A stretch of DNA of 64,000 bases. Origin: Acridotheres tristis (taxonomy: Eukaryota > Chordata > Aves > Passeriformes > Sturnidae). Position 1 is the first letter of the stretch. Each line of letters starts with the position of its first letter. The DNA is taken from NCBI GenBank assembly GCA_037013685.1, contig CM072894.1, positions 8,868,841 through 8,932,840 of the forward strand, given 5' to 3'. Both the position numbers and the translations under genes were made by a program. The notes under the pieces are model-generated. The model saw only the letters and a list, made by a program, of their open reading frames with translations, was not told where the DNA came from and made no database searches. Positions 1 to 14,572 of this stretch are shown here, piece after piece.

Positions 1-3000
1 CAGGTTCAGCAGCAGGTGTTGCCTGTAGAAACACAGCACTTTGAGCATCTGCTGCTCAGTGACTCACAAAGAGCACTGACAACAGCTGGGCTTGGGGTTT
101 TTGCCTTTTTGCTTCAAAGAAAACTGCTGCAGTAGATGCAACACAAGGAGAAGGAAGATTTCAGTCTGCCCCTGAGCTTTGCAGCTTTATTTAATGAGGG
201 TATGCCACGTTCTTCAGTTTCTTCCTTTTGAGATGGATTGGTGGGGAGACACAGACTCACATGGCTGTTTATTTTAATGTCTATTATTTATATATTTATA
301 TATTATGTTTATTTATTGTAGATTTTCCTATAGAGAGGGTAGGGATGGTAGCCTACAGCAAACTCTGATCTCATGGAACAGACATTATTCTACCTTAGCA
401 GCAGGAGGGCAGATTCCAGCTAGCAGTAGCAAGGGATTTTTATTTTCATTTTGTCAGGGAGAATGGGAAATTAAAAATACTTTTTCTTCCTTAGATGATA
501 ATGTATCTTTTACTAATTTTTGTAGGCTGTAGGATAATAGGTGCAGAGCTGTGTTCTTTTATGGAGCTTTATCTCCTTGTAACCTTTTAGCAACGTTAGT
601 TAAATGCAAGGTGATGTTTGGCTTCTCCTTCTTAAAATTTTTGGCTAAACATTTCCTAAGCCTCTAGTGGCTGTCTCAGCACCACTCTGCCTGCATATCT
701 GTAAAACCAGCTCATAAGGATGAGAAGCATCCCAAAAGAGTTTTTTTGGCTCATTTTAATTTGTTTATATTTGGAATACATAAAGCTCAGTTGTGTAGTT
801 CATGGTGATTCCAAAATGAATGAGGGAAATATAATTTGTGCTTTCCCTACGTGAATGTCCAGTAGAAAACAACCTCTCTGCAAAACACAATGTTGCTTTT
901 ATTCATCTACAATATATCACAACAAAATTGGTTAAAAGGGGAGATGTGCAAAATTAAACATTGCTAATGTGCTATTGGTACCTAGTTTGGTTTTTACTTT
1001 TTGGTTATTTAGAACCTGATCCTTCACAGCTCTTACTGGAGTCCATTAATTTCTGGGCATGAACTAACTGCTTCTGAAAACCAAAATTTTGATGAAACCT
1101 TCACAGCCAGTGAATTGGGTTTTGTAATTGTATTTTCAAAACATGAATATAGAAATAACTCTGCAAACACTGGCAAAATTAAAAATTACTTCGTTTGGCC
1201 AACAGAGCACAAGCAACCAAATGTGTTTAAACTTGTAGAGAATTGTTTGTTTGTTTTCTTTTCCGCAAGCTTCACTTGTTTCCATGTTGGATCAAGATGA
1301 ACTAACAAATAATAACCATTCCCACAAGAGACAGGAACAAAAGAGGAACAAATCCTTCCCTGGCATAAAACACAGCTTCCCCTGCTCTTGTTTATTGACT
1401 CTGGCACACCTCAATATTTTGTGTCAACTCGTAATCAAATGCCTTCTGAGTATGATTATTGCACCTATATAGAGTGTCTATATGTGCAATTATATTTATA
1501 CAAACACACGTGATTAGATGTACATGTAGGCATGAGTGTGTAGATAAACACAATATTTTAGCATTACTAACAACCTACCTGGGTGTTAGTTTCACTAGTA
1601 AGCAGTTTAATATCTGAGAGCTTTGAGAGTTAACACTTTCATTTTTTTTAAACCATTATTATTTTGCCTTGATTTACTGGGAAAGCTGCAAGAGTGGTGA
1701 AGTGGGTCATGGGGATTTATTGTTTGAAAATAGAAGTTCAGTGGGTCTGAGATTGGATTCAAACATGGATTGAGACCAAAGCATCCTGAAAGGTGATGAT
1801 TCAAAATTCTGTCCTGGTCTTGATTCCTACTATCTGAAACTCAAGAGACAAGTCTGCCTGACCTCTGGCAGCTTCAGTCACAGGAGCACACACATATTTC
1901 TCATAACTGTATTTGTAATGGACCAAAAAATCCTGTGTGGCAAAGGAAAGCTTCCTAAATCCTAGAATAGGTAGAACTGTTACTGTGGTGTATCCCATAG
2001 GATTTTCCACAGGGTCTTCCTGTACTCACAAGCAACCATCTGATGATGTTTTGGAAAGAAACAGACTCGAAAGTGTTCTCTGTGAAGAGAGGAAGGTGTG
2101 CATATCACCAGGGGAATGGGGTGGGATGAGACTGGAACAGCTGCACTGGCCTTTTCTTTTTCTCTCTTCTCACTGTCAGCACTTTGCTGGAGGAGAAATC
2201 ACAGAACGTGCCTGAAAAATTTAGATAATAGTGAGGGCACTATGTAAAAGCATCCAGACTTGTAAACGCTGAGAGCAAAAATATGTAGAAAGCTGAGAAG
2301 CAGGTGAAGAGCAGCTTTAGAGAATAACTGTGTGACAGTGAAAAATAAATGCAGTTATAAGAAATAGTATCTGGCACACACTGTATGGGACTTGAAAATC
2401 GGGAGAAAATTTGAGATTTTCATATAAAAATTCATAGGGTTTTTGCTTTTAGTTAAGGAAGCTTAAAAAAGAAAAATAAAAAAATCATAGAGAAAATGTT
2501 CCTGGGCCCATCTGGAGCATAAATGGGAGAGGGAGCAGTGAGGTGGGTGAGATGAGTGTGGTGGGTTTGGCATTTTTCTGAAGCAAAACAGATTCTTAAA
2601 TGTCAAGAGTCAAGATTATTAAGTGTTCAGGAAGCTGTTGAAGAAGAGAGCAGTGCGAGCAATATGAAGAGTGTATGGTGAAATGCATGAAAATATGAGT
2701 TTTAAAGAGCAAACCTTCTGGGAGGCTGTTACAATTAAAATGGAGGATGAGGCGTTGGCTGAAATGTGCACTTTCCTTTTTTTTGTGTAATAATGTGTAA
2801 CACATTATTTCTGATTCCTGTAGAACATTGCAAGCTGTGAGAAAAACATTTTTAATTTTTTGGTCTATGTGTGGCCACAAGCCCAAGTCCTAAGGGACAT
2901 TTTCATGGTATGGTACACTTTAGCAACTTCCACTGTAGAAGAATTCAGACTTACACTGGCTTCAAGATACTCACACCATCTTTTTGGGTGAGGATGTGGA

Positions 3001-6000
3001 TTTAAAATGTTGTCCCTCCCTTGATGTCTCCAGTTACATTGGTTGCTTCTTGCTAAATTCTGTATCACTCTTTTCTAAACTTCAGTGCCATACAACAGTG
3101 GAACTGCATTTCTGTCTTACTCCATCTGTCCTTTCACACCATCTGAGATATTTAACTTCAGTGTACAGAGGATTCTGCTTCTCACCACCTGCCAGGTTTT
3201 CCCCAGGAACCATAGGTGCTTTTCTCTTCCCTGCTGCTTTTCATGCTCCACAGAAAATCACAATTTTTGAGCCAGCTTTGGGTTAATGGCCATGTTAAAA
3301 ACGTCCCTCTGTGAAGCATGAAAGACAACAGAGAGCACCAGTGCAGCCCCAAGAGGCAGATGGGAAAGGAGCTGACTTTGTGAAAATCAGGAACCTGATC
3401 AGCAGCCAGGCTGTGAGCTGGCCCACCCTACATGAGCAAACTCCACCTGGCCACAAAAAACAGCTCAGAACAGCTCTCAAGCTTGAAATCTTGGGGCTCA
3501 GCTTGAAGGGAGGAGCAGCTGGAGCTCCCTGTGAAGCCAAGCCAGAGCTGTGTGACCACACTGCAGCAATTGCAGTCCCACCTGTGTCCCAGGAGGAGCC
3601 TCACAGGTGGGGCTGGCTCATGCCCATTGCCCCTGCATGTGCTGCCCTTCTTCTCACCAAACTGTCTGACCCACAGGAGAAAAGTCCACTAGAGAGGCAA
3701 AATCTCTCATGTCTTTACTATTCTTAGTACCAGAGAGTATCATAAGATTTTCCAACACTGTGTGGATGATATAACCTCACTTACTGGATTTGGGCCTTTT
3801 TGTGATCATGTGTCAACTGGATAAGCTAAAAAACCCACAAAAGAACAAAACAAAAGGAGGCCTTCTTACTGATACTGAAATAGCTTGTTCTGTTAGCTTT
3901 GCTTAGCAGTTAGAGCAGAGTAGAGCATTTCACTTTGGCCATCTTGAAGCAGAAATCTTTATTCAAATCAACAAATTATAGGAAGAATAGTTTCCAACTT
4001 CTCATATTCAAGTATCTTTTACAGCTCTAAAATTAAATGAGCTGCCAGTGTTCACAACAATGTGTTTTTATTGCTCATGCAATTCAAAGTGTGTGCCACC
4101 TTTGTCCAGAAAATGCTATGGACTCCTGACTGAAAAAACTGAATTAGTAAAGAGCAGAAGTTTCTGGTTCCTCCTTGTCCTCCTTGTCCTCCATTTCTTT
4201 CTTTAGTACCACACTCACTTGTCTTCATGGACTCTCATTCTATTCCTTTGGTTTGTATCTTTCAGAACACTTTGAGACTAATTACTATAAGTAAATATTA
4301 CAATATATGAACTTCTTCTATTATAGAGAGTTTCTCTACGTTTGTACACTGGCTGCAGCACAATAAATGCATTTTTAAAATGCCATGGGGAAATGAGGTC
4401 AGCTGTCAATATCTTATGAAAATAGTGAATTGTATGCACAGGTCTTACTGCATTAGTTAAGATAACACAGGGATATGATTGTAAACTCTTTACATACATG
4501 CTGCCTTCTATCAGCTTGTCATCTGAGAAATGGATTGGTAGATTATTCTAAACATAATGTCAAGGGTTTTAATCGAAACATTTTCCCTATTCATAAGAAA
4601 ATCATATAATGGCATTAGCAAAAGTATTTGCATTCCTATCTGTAGATAGAAGGATGTTGTAGAAAAGGGTTGGGAAAAAGGTAATAACAGGCCTAGCAAG
4701 TGGAGGTACAGGACTAGCAATGAACAATGGATTAAATTATAGCATAGAAGGAAAGCTATTCTCTTTAATCAGTAGTGGTGACCCTCTGTGAAATCTTCTG
4801 TATCTAGTACAATTTAAAACTTGGAAATCAGCTTGTGTCTCTGAGACTTTCCTTGTGGAGAGAAAAAAAACATATTCCTGTCTACAACAACAAAAGGGTT
4901 GTTTTAACAGAGCCAGCAGGCTGGTGAGTGTGGAGAATACCAGGGAGTCAGAGGGTGCTTTGCCCATGAAAACTGGAGGGAGAGGCTAGGGAAACATGAG
5001 GCAGAGTATGAATGGATATGTCAAAGCCAGACTTATACAGGTATGTGTAAGTATGTGTGTATTTGTACAAAATAAAAGGGATTGCTGGAATTGTATACTC
5101 TAACTGTATGTTAACTCCTGGCTGGCTCAGTGCTGGTTCCTGAAGAGGGATGGAAAGGACTCCAGGCTGTGACACCTTTGATCTGTCTCAGTCGAAGGTG
5201 ACTGACTTGTCCCAGCTCCCTACAGGAGCTGAAAGCCTGGGTGTGTGTTCAGCAGCAGATAGAGGCTCTAAATGGCTTCTCTATCCCTAGGAAGGAGTGC
5301 TCCTCTGCTTTGTCCAAATGCAACTGATACGAGAGCTCCCACGAGTTCTCTGACTTCTATTTCAGCACGTACATGCAGCCTGGTGTGGGGTTTTGTTGTT
5401 GTTGTTTTGGTTGGTTGTTTTTGGTTTGGGGGTTTTTTTGTCAGTAGCAGCATTCAGGACTGGCTTTGTGATTTCTGACTTAGGATCCTAAGTTTCCAAA
5501 ATTGGAAGTGGTCAAATCACATCTCCTCTAGCCCATGCACAGAGGAAAAGGAATCCAGTGCATCCTGCCCACAGTGCAATTTTAAATAGAAATCTTTATT
5601 TCCATGGGTAGTATGAACTCCCAGAGCAGGTATTGAAACCTCCTGCTTGCTGGGGTTAACCTGAACATTTGCACAGGAAAGAATAAAGCTATTGCCAAGG
5701 GGTTTGTGGAAAGCCCTCCAGAACATGATGAGATTGTACTGCTGTCCTTGTGTTAAGACATTTGCATTCCAGGCATAGGAATTATAATTTCAGCTGACTG
5801 GAAATACAAGACTGGTGGAATGTGAGTGGCTGTTGAGCATTGCAGCCTGCTGCAATCACTTCAGATCTCTCTTCCAGCCTCTGCACTCTCTTGTAGTATC
5901 AAATCCTGCCCAAGGAAAGTGCACCAACATTCAAACTGCAGTTTGGGGGTATCTGCTGCTGCCTGTGCTCCAGCCTTTCAGTTGTGGTCTCAGTTCTTGA

Positions 6001-9000
6001 TAGGAGACAAAAAACTTAAGGGCTCAGAGACACTCAGCTTGTCCCCCACGTGACTGTAGAACTGAACATTTCTAGGAACAAGGTCAAGTTGGAGAGGAAA
6101 CATTTCTGTCAGCTCTTTCCATGACCCAAGGAAGCCACATCTCCTCATTCTTCCACACTGCAAGCAAGGAGAAAAGAGGCCAAAACATGTAAGATAATCA
6201 AACCGGTTTAGCTGCAGGATGAGAAGGAAATATATAAGACACGTTATCATTTCTTTTTTTAAAAGTTTGAAGCATTTGTAAATTTAGGGTATGGGGTGAT
6301 ACCTGGAAAAAGAAATCATGATCCCATCTGTTTTTCCCATACCACTTAGGTGACTGGAAGTGGTCAGCACCACTGAGACTGTCATATTCCATATAACAAT
6401 AATTGAAAAATATGTTTAAATCTGAAGCTGGCTCAGAATGTTTAATATGAGAAGGTGGTTTAGTTGTCAGTTATGGTATTTTAGTGCTTTATGCATAAAC
6501 AATTTCCTTAGTTTTAAAATAAACTTGCCCAGATAGCAAAAATGTCGACTTCTGCTGTGATATCTGAGGATGCAGTTCTTGTTCTAAACTTCAGCTCCTG
6601 GCATCAATGCTTTTACAACAATCTGATGTGGCACACATCTGCCCTTCTATAACATTTATCATTAAAAAAAAACCTCCAGGAAGGCTCTGGAGGGATTTAT
6701 TTCTGAATAATAAGGGTTTCTTAAGAGTGGGAGTGGAGGTATAATCAGAAACACTTGAAGCAAGATCTCTGTAATATACTGTTTCCCACTGTAATCTCAC
6801 TTAGGAAAGCATCTGGAGTGTGTGCTTGAATCTTAGTAACTACAAAAGCAATAAACACATTATCTAAGAAAGAAGGATTGGCTCATGTACTTAAAATGTG
6901 GGTTATGGTTAATATTTTGAAGAACCATGTTCTATATTAGATCAGTGATAGAAATTATGATAATGACAAGCACTGACAACTTTGATTTACAGACTCTTTC
7001 TTTCTCTGTCAGTCTATGACTTTCATTATACTATCTTTTTGTGTTTCACCTGTTTCTTCAAATTGCATGCATTACCCCTAGGACATAGGAGAATCTTTTG
7101 GGCAAGGAGAAAAGCCTTGTCACAAAGAAAAATGTGCTGCTTTTTTAAAACATTAGTCTGGAAAAAGGTGATATAGGCTGGTGGAATGATTTTCTTAACT
7201 CTCCATTGTCTTATTTATGCACACATCATTTTTATATATATTATTTGTTGGCTTCTTAAGTTACAGTAATTGCTTTAAGATGTTCCTTAAAATGGATGTA
7301 ATATGAAATGTATATAAAATGGTATTCCAAAGTGGATAGGAAAATGTCCAAATATTGTTTCAAATAGGCAGTAAAACATCTAAAGCCACACCATAAATGC
7401 TGCATTATAAGTGAGTTTTCCTCAAACCTTTTGGCATAACACCATCACAACTTCCTGACAGAAACAAATGGAATAATTAAATCTGATTTGAAGCATCATA
7501 GGAGACAGACCTGGGAACGGTGTAGAAATTCTCTGTCCAACCAATTTCCTGTAACTCCACAATACAATTATGTGTGACAAAAAGGATTATTCCCTGGACC
7601 AGGTGTACTTGGTAGTGTATGGTAAGATCTGCCATAAAATTGCTACATTTGGCCAGTTTCTGTTATAGTAAATATTCCCAAATCTGGAATATCTAGAAGA
7701 TTGAAGGTGCCTTTCAGTTTCCCCCAGGACTCATGATGTTGTCTAGCACACAAGCCTTGCTAAAAGATGTTTGCATAGATTTCATGAGGAGATTCTCCAG
7801 GAACTTTGCTGTGAAAGCTACTGGTTATTTTCTTTTCTCCTGGTTCATTCTTTCTCCTGTAGATAAGAAACAAACAGTATTTCCGTGTATCTTAAAATAA
7901 GTTGATGGGGCAGAGTGGGCATTTTAGAGCCATTCAAACACCCTAGAGATTTGTAAACAAGAACATTTGTGACAACTGTATGTCACCATGACATCTTTGT
8001 CTTGCTTTCCCTTCCTGTGTGAGCTGCAGTCTTCACTGTATTTATTTGTGTTTTGCTTTGTTCTGAATGTCACCACGTACCATGAACACTCCTTGGGTGT
8101 CTCTCTGCAGGGGCCACGCAATTAGACTGTAATTGAGCAGCTGCAAATCCATGGGAGGCTGTAGGGATACTATCTGAAAATGGATCAGAACATACCAATG
8201 GACACTTGTTTCTCGTGATTGGAAATTGTTCTGTATTGATTTGAGCAATAATCCATGCCATGACACATATCAAGGACATTGGAGCTGATGCCAGCCATTA
8301 AAGCTCCAGATTCCTGGTAGGATTATTTTATATATCATGTGAGACTACAGAGAAGTAATATTAGGTCATTTTTTGTTAAAATTTCCTATGAAAATCAGAC
8401 CATTGTTCTTTTTTATTCTTTGACTGTTTGGTTTTTTTTTTTAAGAAGGGCAACTGGTTTGGTAAAAAAATGTTATTATCCCCAGATCTAAAACTAGTTT
8501 CAGTGGAGATTTTAAATTACCAATACACTTGAATGGTGTTACACTGGATTTGCATGGATTTAAATGAAATCAGAAACCTTCCAAAGCAGCAACTCATCGA
8601 CTTTGCTCTCAGAGCTTGCTTTAAAGGTGTTGACAGTGGCCTGTAGGAAGGTAAAGAATGATGCTTAAATTAATGATGTCGTGATAGCTTTTCATTTCCC
8701 CTTTAGTATTTTTAATAATCTGAAAACATTTTATGAGTATTTTGTGAGCTACGAATTACTGATGTGAAATAAACTAGTCCTAATCCCAATTAGTAGAAAC
8801 AAGCACGGTTATTTCAACAAATAAATAGTAAATAAGTTTGTACTGTTAGCAGCAAATCCAACCTTGTGAAGTGAAATATTGCTCCAGGACAATGCCAGGT
8901 GTCCATAATCAGAGGCAAACTTGCTCTGATGTTTGAGAAATCTACATCTCAATCATTCAAGTATTTGTCAAGTATAGCTCAATACAGAAACTCAACACAG

Positions 9001-9999
9001 AGATATAAAGTATAGTCCTTGCATTGAAGTTTTGGGTCTGAGAATAGTTTACTCATTGCTGAATGTTTTCATTTCTAAATTTAACAAGTTAGGTAGAAAA
9101 ACCACAACAATAATAAGGCAGTACAAATGGAGAAGTTTTATTTAGCGAAAATTGCATTTGCATATAATAAAAAAAAGCACCTCACCAAAAAATCTGGATG
9201 GTTTAGGATGAATTGGGTAAAATCAACTAGCAATGGAAATATTTTATTAATTTCCTGGGGGGAAAAAAAAGTAGTTTTACTTTGATAAAATGAAGGCAAT
9301 CTGAATTTCAGGCTCCACTTCTTCCAGCTGCCCCAGGCTTTCATTGCAGGGCCTATCAGCTGAAGGGAATGGTGTTTTCCTAGGACCAGAATATTTTCTC
9401 TGCAAGTGTGTCCACAGAGATGCAGAAGCAATCTGAGGCTCTACTTCCATGTCTGTGTCAATTAACTATGAGAACAAACTATTACCAGGAAGAATTGCTA
9501 AGGCTTGCTATTTCATTACTGCAGACACCTACAATAACAGTAATGCAGGACAGGACACCTGGAATACACTGGTCGCTGCAATACAGAGCCAGTCTCACAA
9601 GAAAATAGCTCGAGTGAACAAGGACAGGTGAAAGAAAGGGCTTTGATAATCCTGACCTTCCAATCTTAGAAATAATAAATCTGATTTTGCACTCCAGTGT
9701 ACAAAATCGGCACAAATATCAGCTCACGTCTTTAAAAAGTCTTCATAACATGCAAGTCCCAATTAGTCCTCACTGAGGAAAAGGCAAAGCAAAATATATT
9801 TTCCTACATTTTTTTATTATTATAATTTCATTTCCAGAAGTTATGCTGACTGTCATGTATTTCCTGTGAAGCATGCAGATTATCTCCATGCACACACTGA
9901 GGGAGGATTTTATCCAAGGAATGACCTGAAGTTGTAGTGTCTGAAAAGAGACGTAGCTATCTCTTACACTACTGAGCAGCTTCAAATGAGCAGGCAGCA
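1..9999. other. AT-rich noncoding DNA, no supported gene
   Basis: Only short open frames of 60-140 codons occur, scattered over both strands and without recognisable domains. The longest (3311-3727, plus, 138 codons) lies in a GC-richer patch at about 3300-3700, has no family resemblance, and is best treated as chance. A T/G-rich tract with GTT and GGTT runs lies at about 5392-5440. No CR1, LTR, tRNA or other RNA gene was recognised. Confidence 0.6.
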
Positions 10000-12900
10000 C
10001 AGATTAGGTGTTGTACATTTAGCCCCTTAGCACAGGCACAGCAAGGTGTGCATGGATCATACCTTCAGAGCAGAACTTCACTAGCTTAAAAACCTAAGCC
10101 AAGATCAAGATACACCAGTGTTACTCAAACCTTGCCAACAGCAATGTTGAAAACACATTGCCAGGAGTCTGCTTCAGAACATTTCCAGCATATTTCTGCC
10201 TAGAGTAGCTTCCTCTGTCCCGTTTATCTATTTAACAAGCTCTGCTCATTTCTTTCCTGTCAGATCCTGAGAAGCCTTTACCATTCCTGTGGTATCAGGA
10301 TCTGGACATCAGATTCCATGCAACTTAAAGATTTTAATAATAATAGTATGTCCTTTTCTGCAGGCCTCCTCCTACCTTTGTTGCCTAGTTAGCAACACAT
10401 TTTCTGTTATCAGACCATCTTCTTGTTTTAATTAAGTTGCAGGGAGGTTTTATTGCTCTGCCTGTGATCATCGTTGGTGTCCTAAATTTAATTTCTTGTC
10501 ATAATCCCTACAGTAGCAAGTAGCACAGAGGAGTTTTAACTAATAAAGTAGTGTTGGAACCTCAGAGCAACAAGAACTTGGCAGAAATACACATGGAATA
10601 AGATAAATTATCGTATTTAAATGCAAACAAGGAGGCACTATAAACCTTAGTAAGGCTGTGACCAGTGCTGGCTTTCCATTGCAGAACCTTGCTGGCTTTT
10701 AGAAGAGGGATGAGGGGTGGAAAGGCAGAAGTAAAAGCAGTGTGGTTTCTTCTGTCTTTCTTTTTCTTCTTTCTCAGCAATCCAAGCCATCCGGAGTTAC
10801 AGACCCCACTGCAGACAGCCCTTCCTGCAGGGACGGGCATAGCCAAGCAGGACACTTCTTTTTCTTTTATTTGGGCTCAAAATTCTGAGTGCTGGAGCCC
10901 TGAACTACCTGGAGAACCAAGTGGTTAGGGAAGGAGCAATAGGGATTCATCCCAGTTTCTGATTTCAAGCTTGATTCCTGCACCTGCAAACCAGGATGGA
11001 ATATAATTTCAGAATATGCAAAGCTGCTGCTTTGGAACGATGTCTTCACAATTGCATTTGGATGGGAAACTTAGTAAATACATCTGAAGACAGAACTGAA
11101 AAATGGGAGTCCCTAATTCAACCACAATTAGCTTTGCTGCTGTACTTCAACATTGCCAAACACAGAAAATCTGGCTGCTTATATAGCCTGAATTTTGTTC
11201 TGGTGTTCAGGGTCACAACACTGAATTTTACTTAAATATTTCACTTACTGTTGTATCCCTCTTCTTTTACCCAAAGGCATTCATTGAACCGAGGTGGTGC
11301 CACATTTTTAGCATTGCCCTTTAGAAGCAGCTTTTTATTTTCTCATTGAAACGAAATAGGCTACATCCTGAAATTTTAGACCACTTGAAATTGGCTCATA
11401 GATAAGCCTTTTATTTATTATTTATATGTTAGTTATTTATATTCTATAGTACAACTGTGTGAGTATGACTTTGGGAAAAAACTGCGTTCCTATCATGAAA
11501 GTATTTCTCAGGCTCAGGAAAAGATTGGCATCAGAAGAAAGCTTTTGTGTTTATCAGGTGACATAACCAAATTTCAAAGCAGATCTCAGTTTCTCTAGAA
11601 GGGAGGTGCACGACTGCCTTTGAGAGAAAGATCATCCTATGCTCGCAGCAAGATGTTATTTTTTTGGTAATTCACAGTAAAAACAAATGCTGGAGGAGTA
11701 CCTGGTGGCATGAAATAAGGGGGCTGACATTGGAAGGAGGGAACAGTGGTTGTTTACTCGGGCTGGAAACGCTCAGATGAGGTGCAAGCCTCATCTAACA
11801 ATAGGAATGCTTGCTCCATTAACAAGATTTACTGACAGACTCCATCTGTGCCTTCCCACCAAACAAGGTCACTCAGTTAGATCCTAAGAAACCAAACGAG
11901 CAAAGTGCCAAATCTCCGGAGTGATAATGGAGGTTTGCTCTGACTTACGCCTCAGGCATTTGCAATATTTTTAGTACTGGAAAATAAAATAGGGTAGAGG
12001 AAAAAAAGGTCATAATTTTTATCAAAGCAGTCCACCTTGAGAAATATCAGTGTGTGTGCCTGTGCATGAACATACCTGGGTGTTTTTTCTTTCTTTTCCT
12101 GGTGATTTTCAGGTTACTTTACTCTTGAGGCATTCCAGTGCCTTCATCTTGGCCATTCATCTCACATCTGCACCTTGGTTTTGGAAACATCCCTGTGGTG
12201 GCACCATGCCCATTCCTTAGAAAAGGCTGTGTCAACACCATGTGTGGTGGTTCCATAGTCCAGGGAGAGGCCTTATCCATGGATTTTTACTGCTCATCAG
12301 TTTTCTGCCTGGAGTTTCTGTGATACAGTCTGGTCAACTTACAGGAAACATTATGATAAAGGACAAAAATAAATTTAGAGCATTGCAAAAAAACCTCTGC
12401 TAAGAACTTTTAGTGCTCACAGCTGATTTGTTCCTATAGACAACTGATAGTTAAACCAAAACAAATGAACCCCAAGTACCCTGAATCCTTTGTTTGATCT
12501 AGGATCTGTTCATGTTTATCTGCTATTGATATGAATATCTGGTCCAGAGTATGTTTCTAGTGTAAGTTTATAATTCATCTTTTGCACTGCCTGCAAAAAT
12601 ACCCCCCTATTTGACTTCTCAGTGAGTAAAAGAACACTTGTCTAAATCTGTGAGATAGGATTAAGGAGACCAAAACCAACATGGTAGAACAGCGGAAAAA
12701 AAAGAGAAATTTAGAAGGACTGTCAGTGAAGTTTCTCAGTGCCAATCTTTAGTGCAGGATGGAATGTTTCTAGAATGAAACACTGCTTCTTGTGGTGAGT
12801 GATGTGCTGTAATGTATGGCTATCAGAGTCATAGTATGGAAAAGATGTGGAGCAGATCTGATGGAAGTGGCTCTACCCTGCAGAATCTATTCTGTGTCAC

Positions 12901-13067
12901 CTTCTGGCAGGTTTCTGTTCTGCTTTGGTATAAACTAACTCAGTGCTAATATCTCACACACAGAACTCTTCTTCATGGGATGGGGAGTCACATTTCCATT
13001 TGTGTGCCTTCACACTCAGTGTATACAACAGGACATTACCAAATTGTACACGTGCTGATCAGAATTA

Positions 13068-13096
13068 ATTTATATTAATATGACATTAATATAAAT
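13068..13096. repeat. Perfect 12-bp inverted repeat, AT-rich hairpin
   Basis: ATTTATATTAAT at 13068-13079 and ATTAATATAAAT at 13085-13096 are exact reverse complements separated by five bases (ATGAC). The stem is entirely A/T, so a chance origin in AT-rich DNA is plausible. Confidence 0.8.
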
Positions 13097-14258
13097 GTTC
13101 TAGGGGATAAGCTTCCAGGGAAATGCACGTGTACAAGTGAATATTTCAGTATTCTGGAGCAAAATGTCTCTACAATTGTCAAGGGACTCTGCACAGTGAC
13201 ACTGGCACTCAGTTTGCCTTGTAAAATACAATTGTAAGAGATGTCTTTCTGTAGTGATATAACATCACTGAGTGTGGTGGAAGTAGAAGCTGTACAAGTG
13301 GAAAAGACATGACAATTTTAACTCTGAGATGAAGAATACGCAAAGATTATGAATTAAATTTTTATTTATTGCTTAACTTATGAAGACGCTGTTCAGGCTC
13401 TGCAAATATCCATTCAGCAGCAGTGAGTGCAGACTGGAAATCCAGAACTTGGTGTTCAGCCCAAGGCTCTTTGGGATCTCTGTCCAAACTTCCAGGACAG
13501 GATGTCCTGGATTGCCCACAGCTTTCAAAAGGCAGCTGAATGCTGCTCTAAACAGTGCCAAGGCTTTTTTAGAAATACTCATACTTCTAAATTCCCAGTT
13601 CCAAGTGATGGGTAATTACTTGAGCAGTATGAGCTACATGGAAGTAGGAATTGATGTTTTTCCCCTTATTCTCTGTTGCTTCCTGCCATCTGACAAATGA
13701 TAGCTCTGCCCATATAGTCAAAAAACCTATCTAACAACATAATGACATATCTAATAATCCTAAAAAGTCCTTTCTCTTGCCTGTGAAACATAATTAAATG
13801 TTCTGAAAGGTAGGGCTGGATCACTGGGAAATCTCCAAGCCAGACAGCAAGGATGTTTTTCATTCCCATGCTGTGCACAGAACAGCACATCACACTTCAC
13901 ACAGACGTAAGGAGAAATGAAGGTTTAAGCTGCAGTCTCTCAACTCTTCTCCATGAGGAGCAAGTACTTGTTCCCTGAAATCCCTCTCCCTCCATTCCCC
14001 ATTGAGTTAACTCATAGACACACAGCATTTCACAGCTGGAGCTCAAAGCAGGTTCTGTCCTGGGAGGTCATGGGGTGCACTGAGAGCTCCACCCTTAGGT
14101 CACTGCAGCCAGGACTGCCAGGAACCTGGAGTTTGTTTTCTCTCCTGTCACATCACATTTCTCCTAGTAATTATTTTTATTTATTTTCCCTTCTACCTTC
14201 CCCACAGCCATGCTTACCTCAGTGTTGTATGTACCAGTGCTTTTTCCCACCTCTCAAC

Positions 14259-14306
14259 TAGGTCAGCCCTAAGCCCGGGTTTTAGGTCAGCCCTAAGCCC
14301 TGGCTT
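14259..14306. repeat. Two-copy 24-bp tandem duplication
   Basis: TAGGTCAGCCCTAAGCCC followed by a GGGTTT-like tail occurs twice with a 24-base period, differing at a few positions. Confidence 0.85.
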
Positions 14307-14549
14307 ATCTCTTGCTCCACTGCAAAAACAAGACAAGAACTTCACCTTGAGTGTGGGATTCCAGGTACTTCTCATAGCTGTCTCACCAAAACTGGCTGTC
14401 TGGGCTTTAAAAACACCAGTTTATTGGTTCTTCCTTGAAAATGGGTGATATTTTGAAAAAACCTTAGTTTTAGCTTGCTCTAAAATATAATTTGTGTTGG
14501 ATTTTCCTTTATTTTGCAGTTTTCTTTAGCTTTTATAGTTTTCCATGGG

Positions 14550-14572
14550 AAAAAAAAAAAGGGGGGGGGGGG
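14550..14572. repeat. Poly(A)11-poly(G)12 homopolymer junction
   Basis: Eleven A followed directly by twelve G. Such junctions are prone to length errors, so the exact counts may be unreliable. Confidence 0.9.

Noticed and set aside
3311..3727. 138-codon plus-strand open frame
   Set aside because: No recognisable family, no promoter or poly(A) context, and overlapping frame on the opposite strand.
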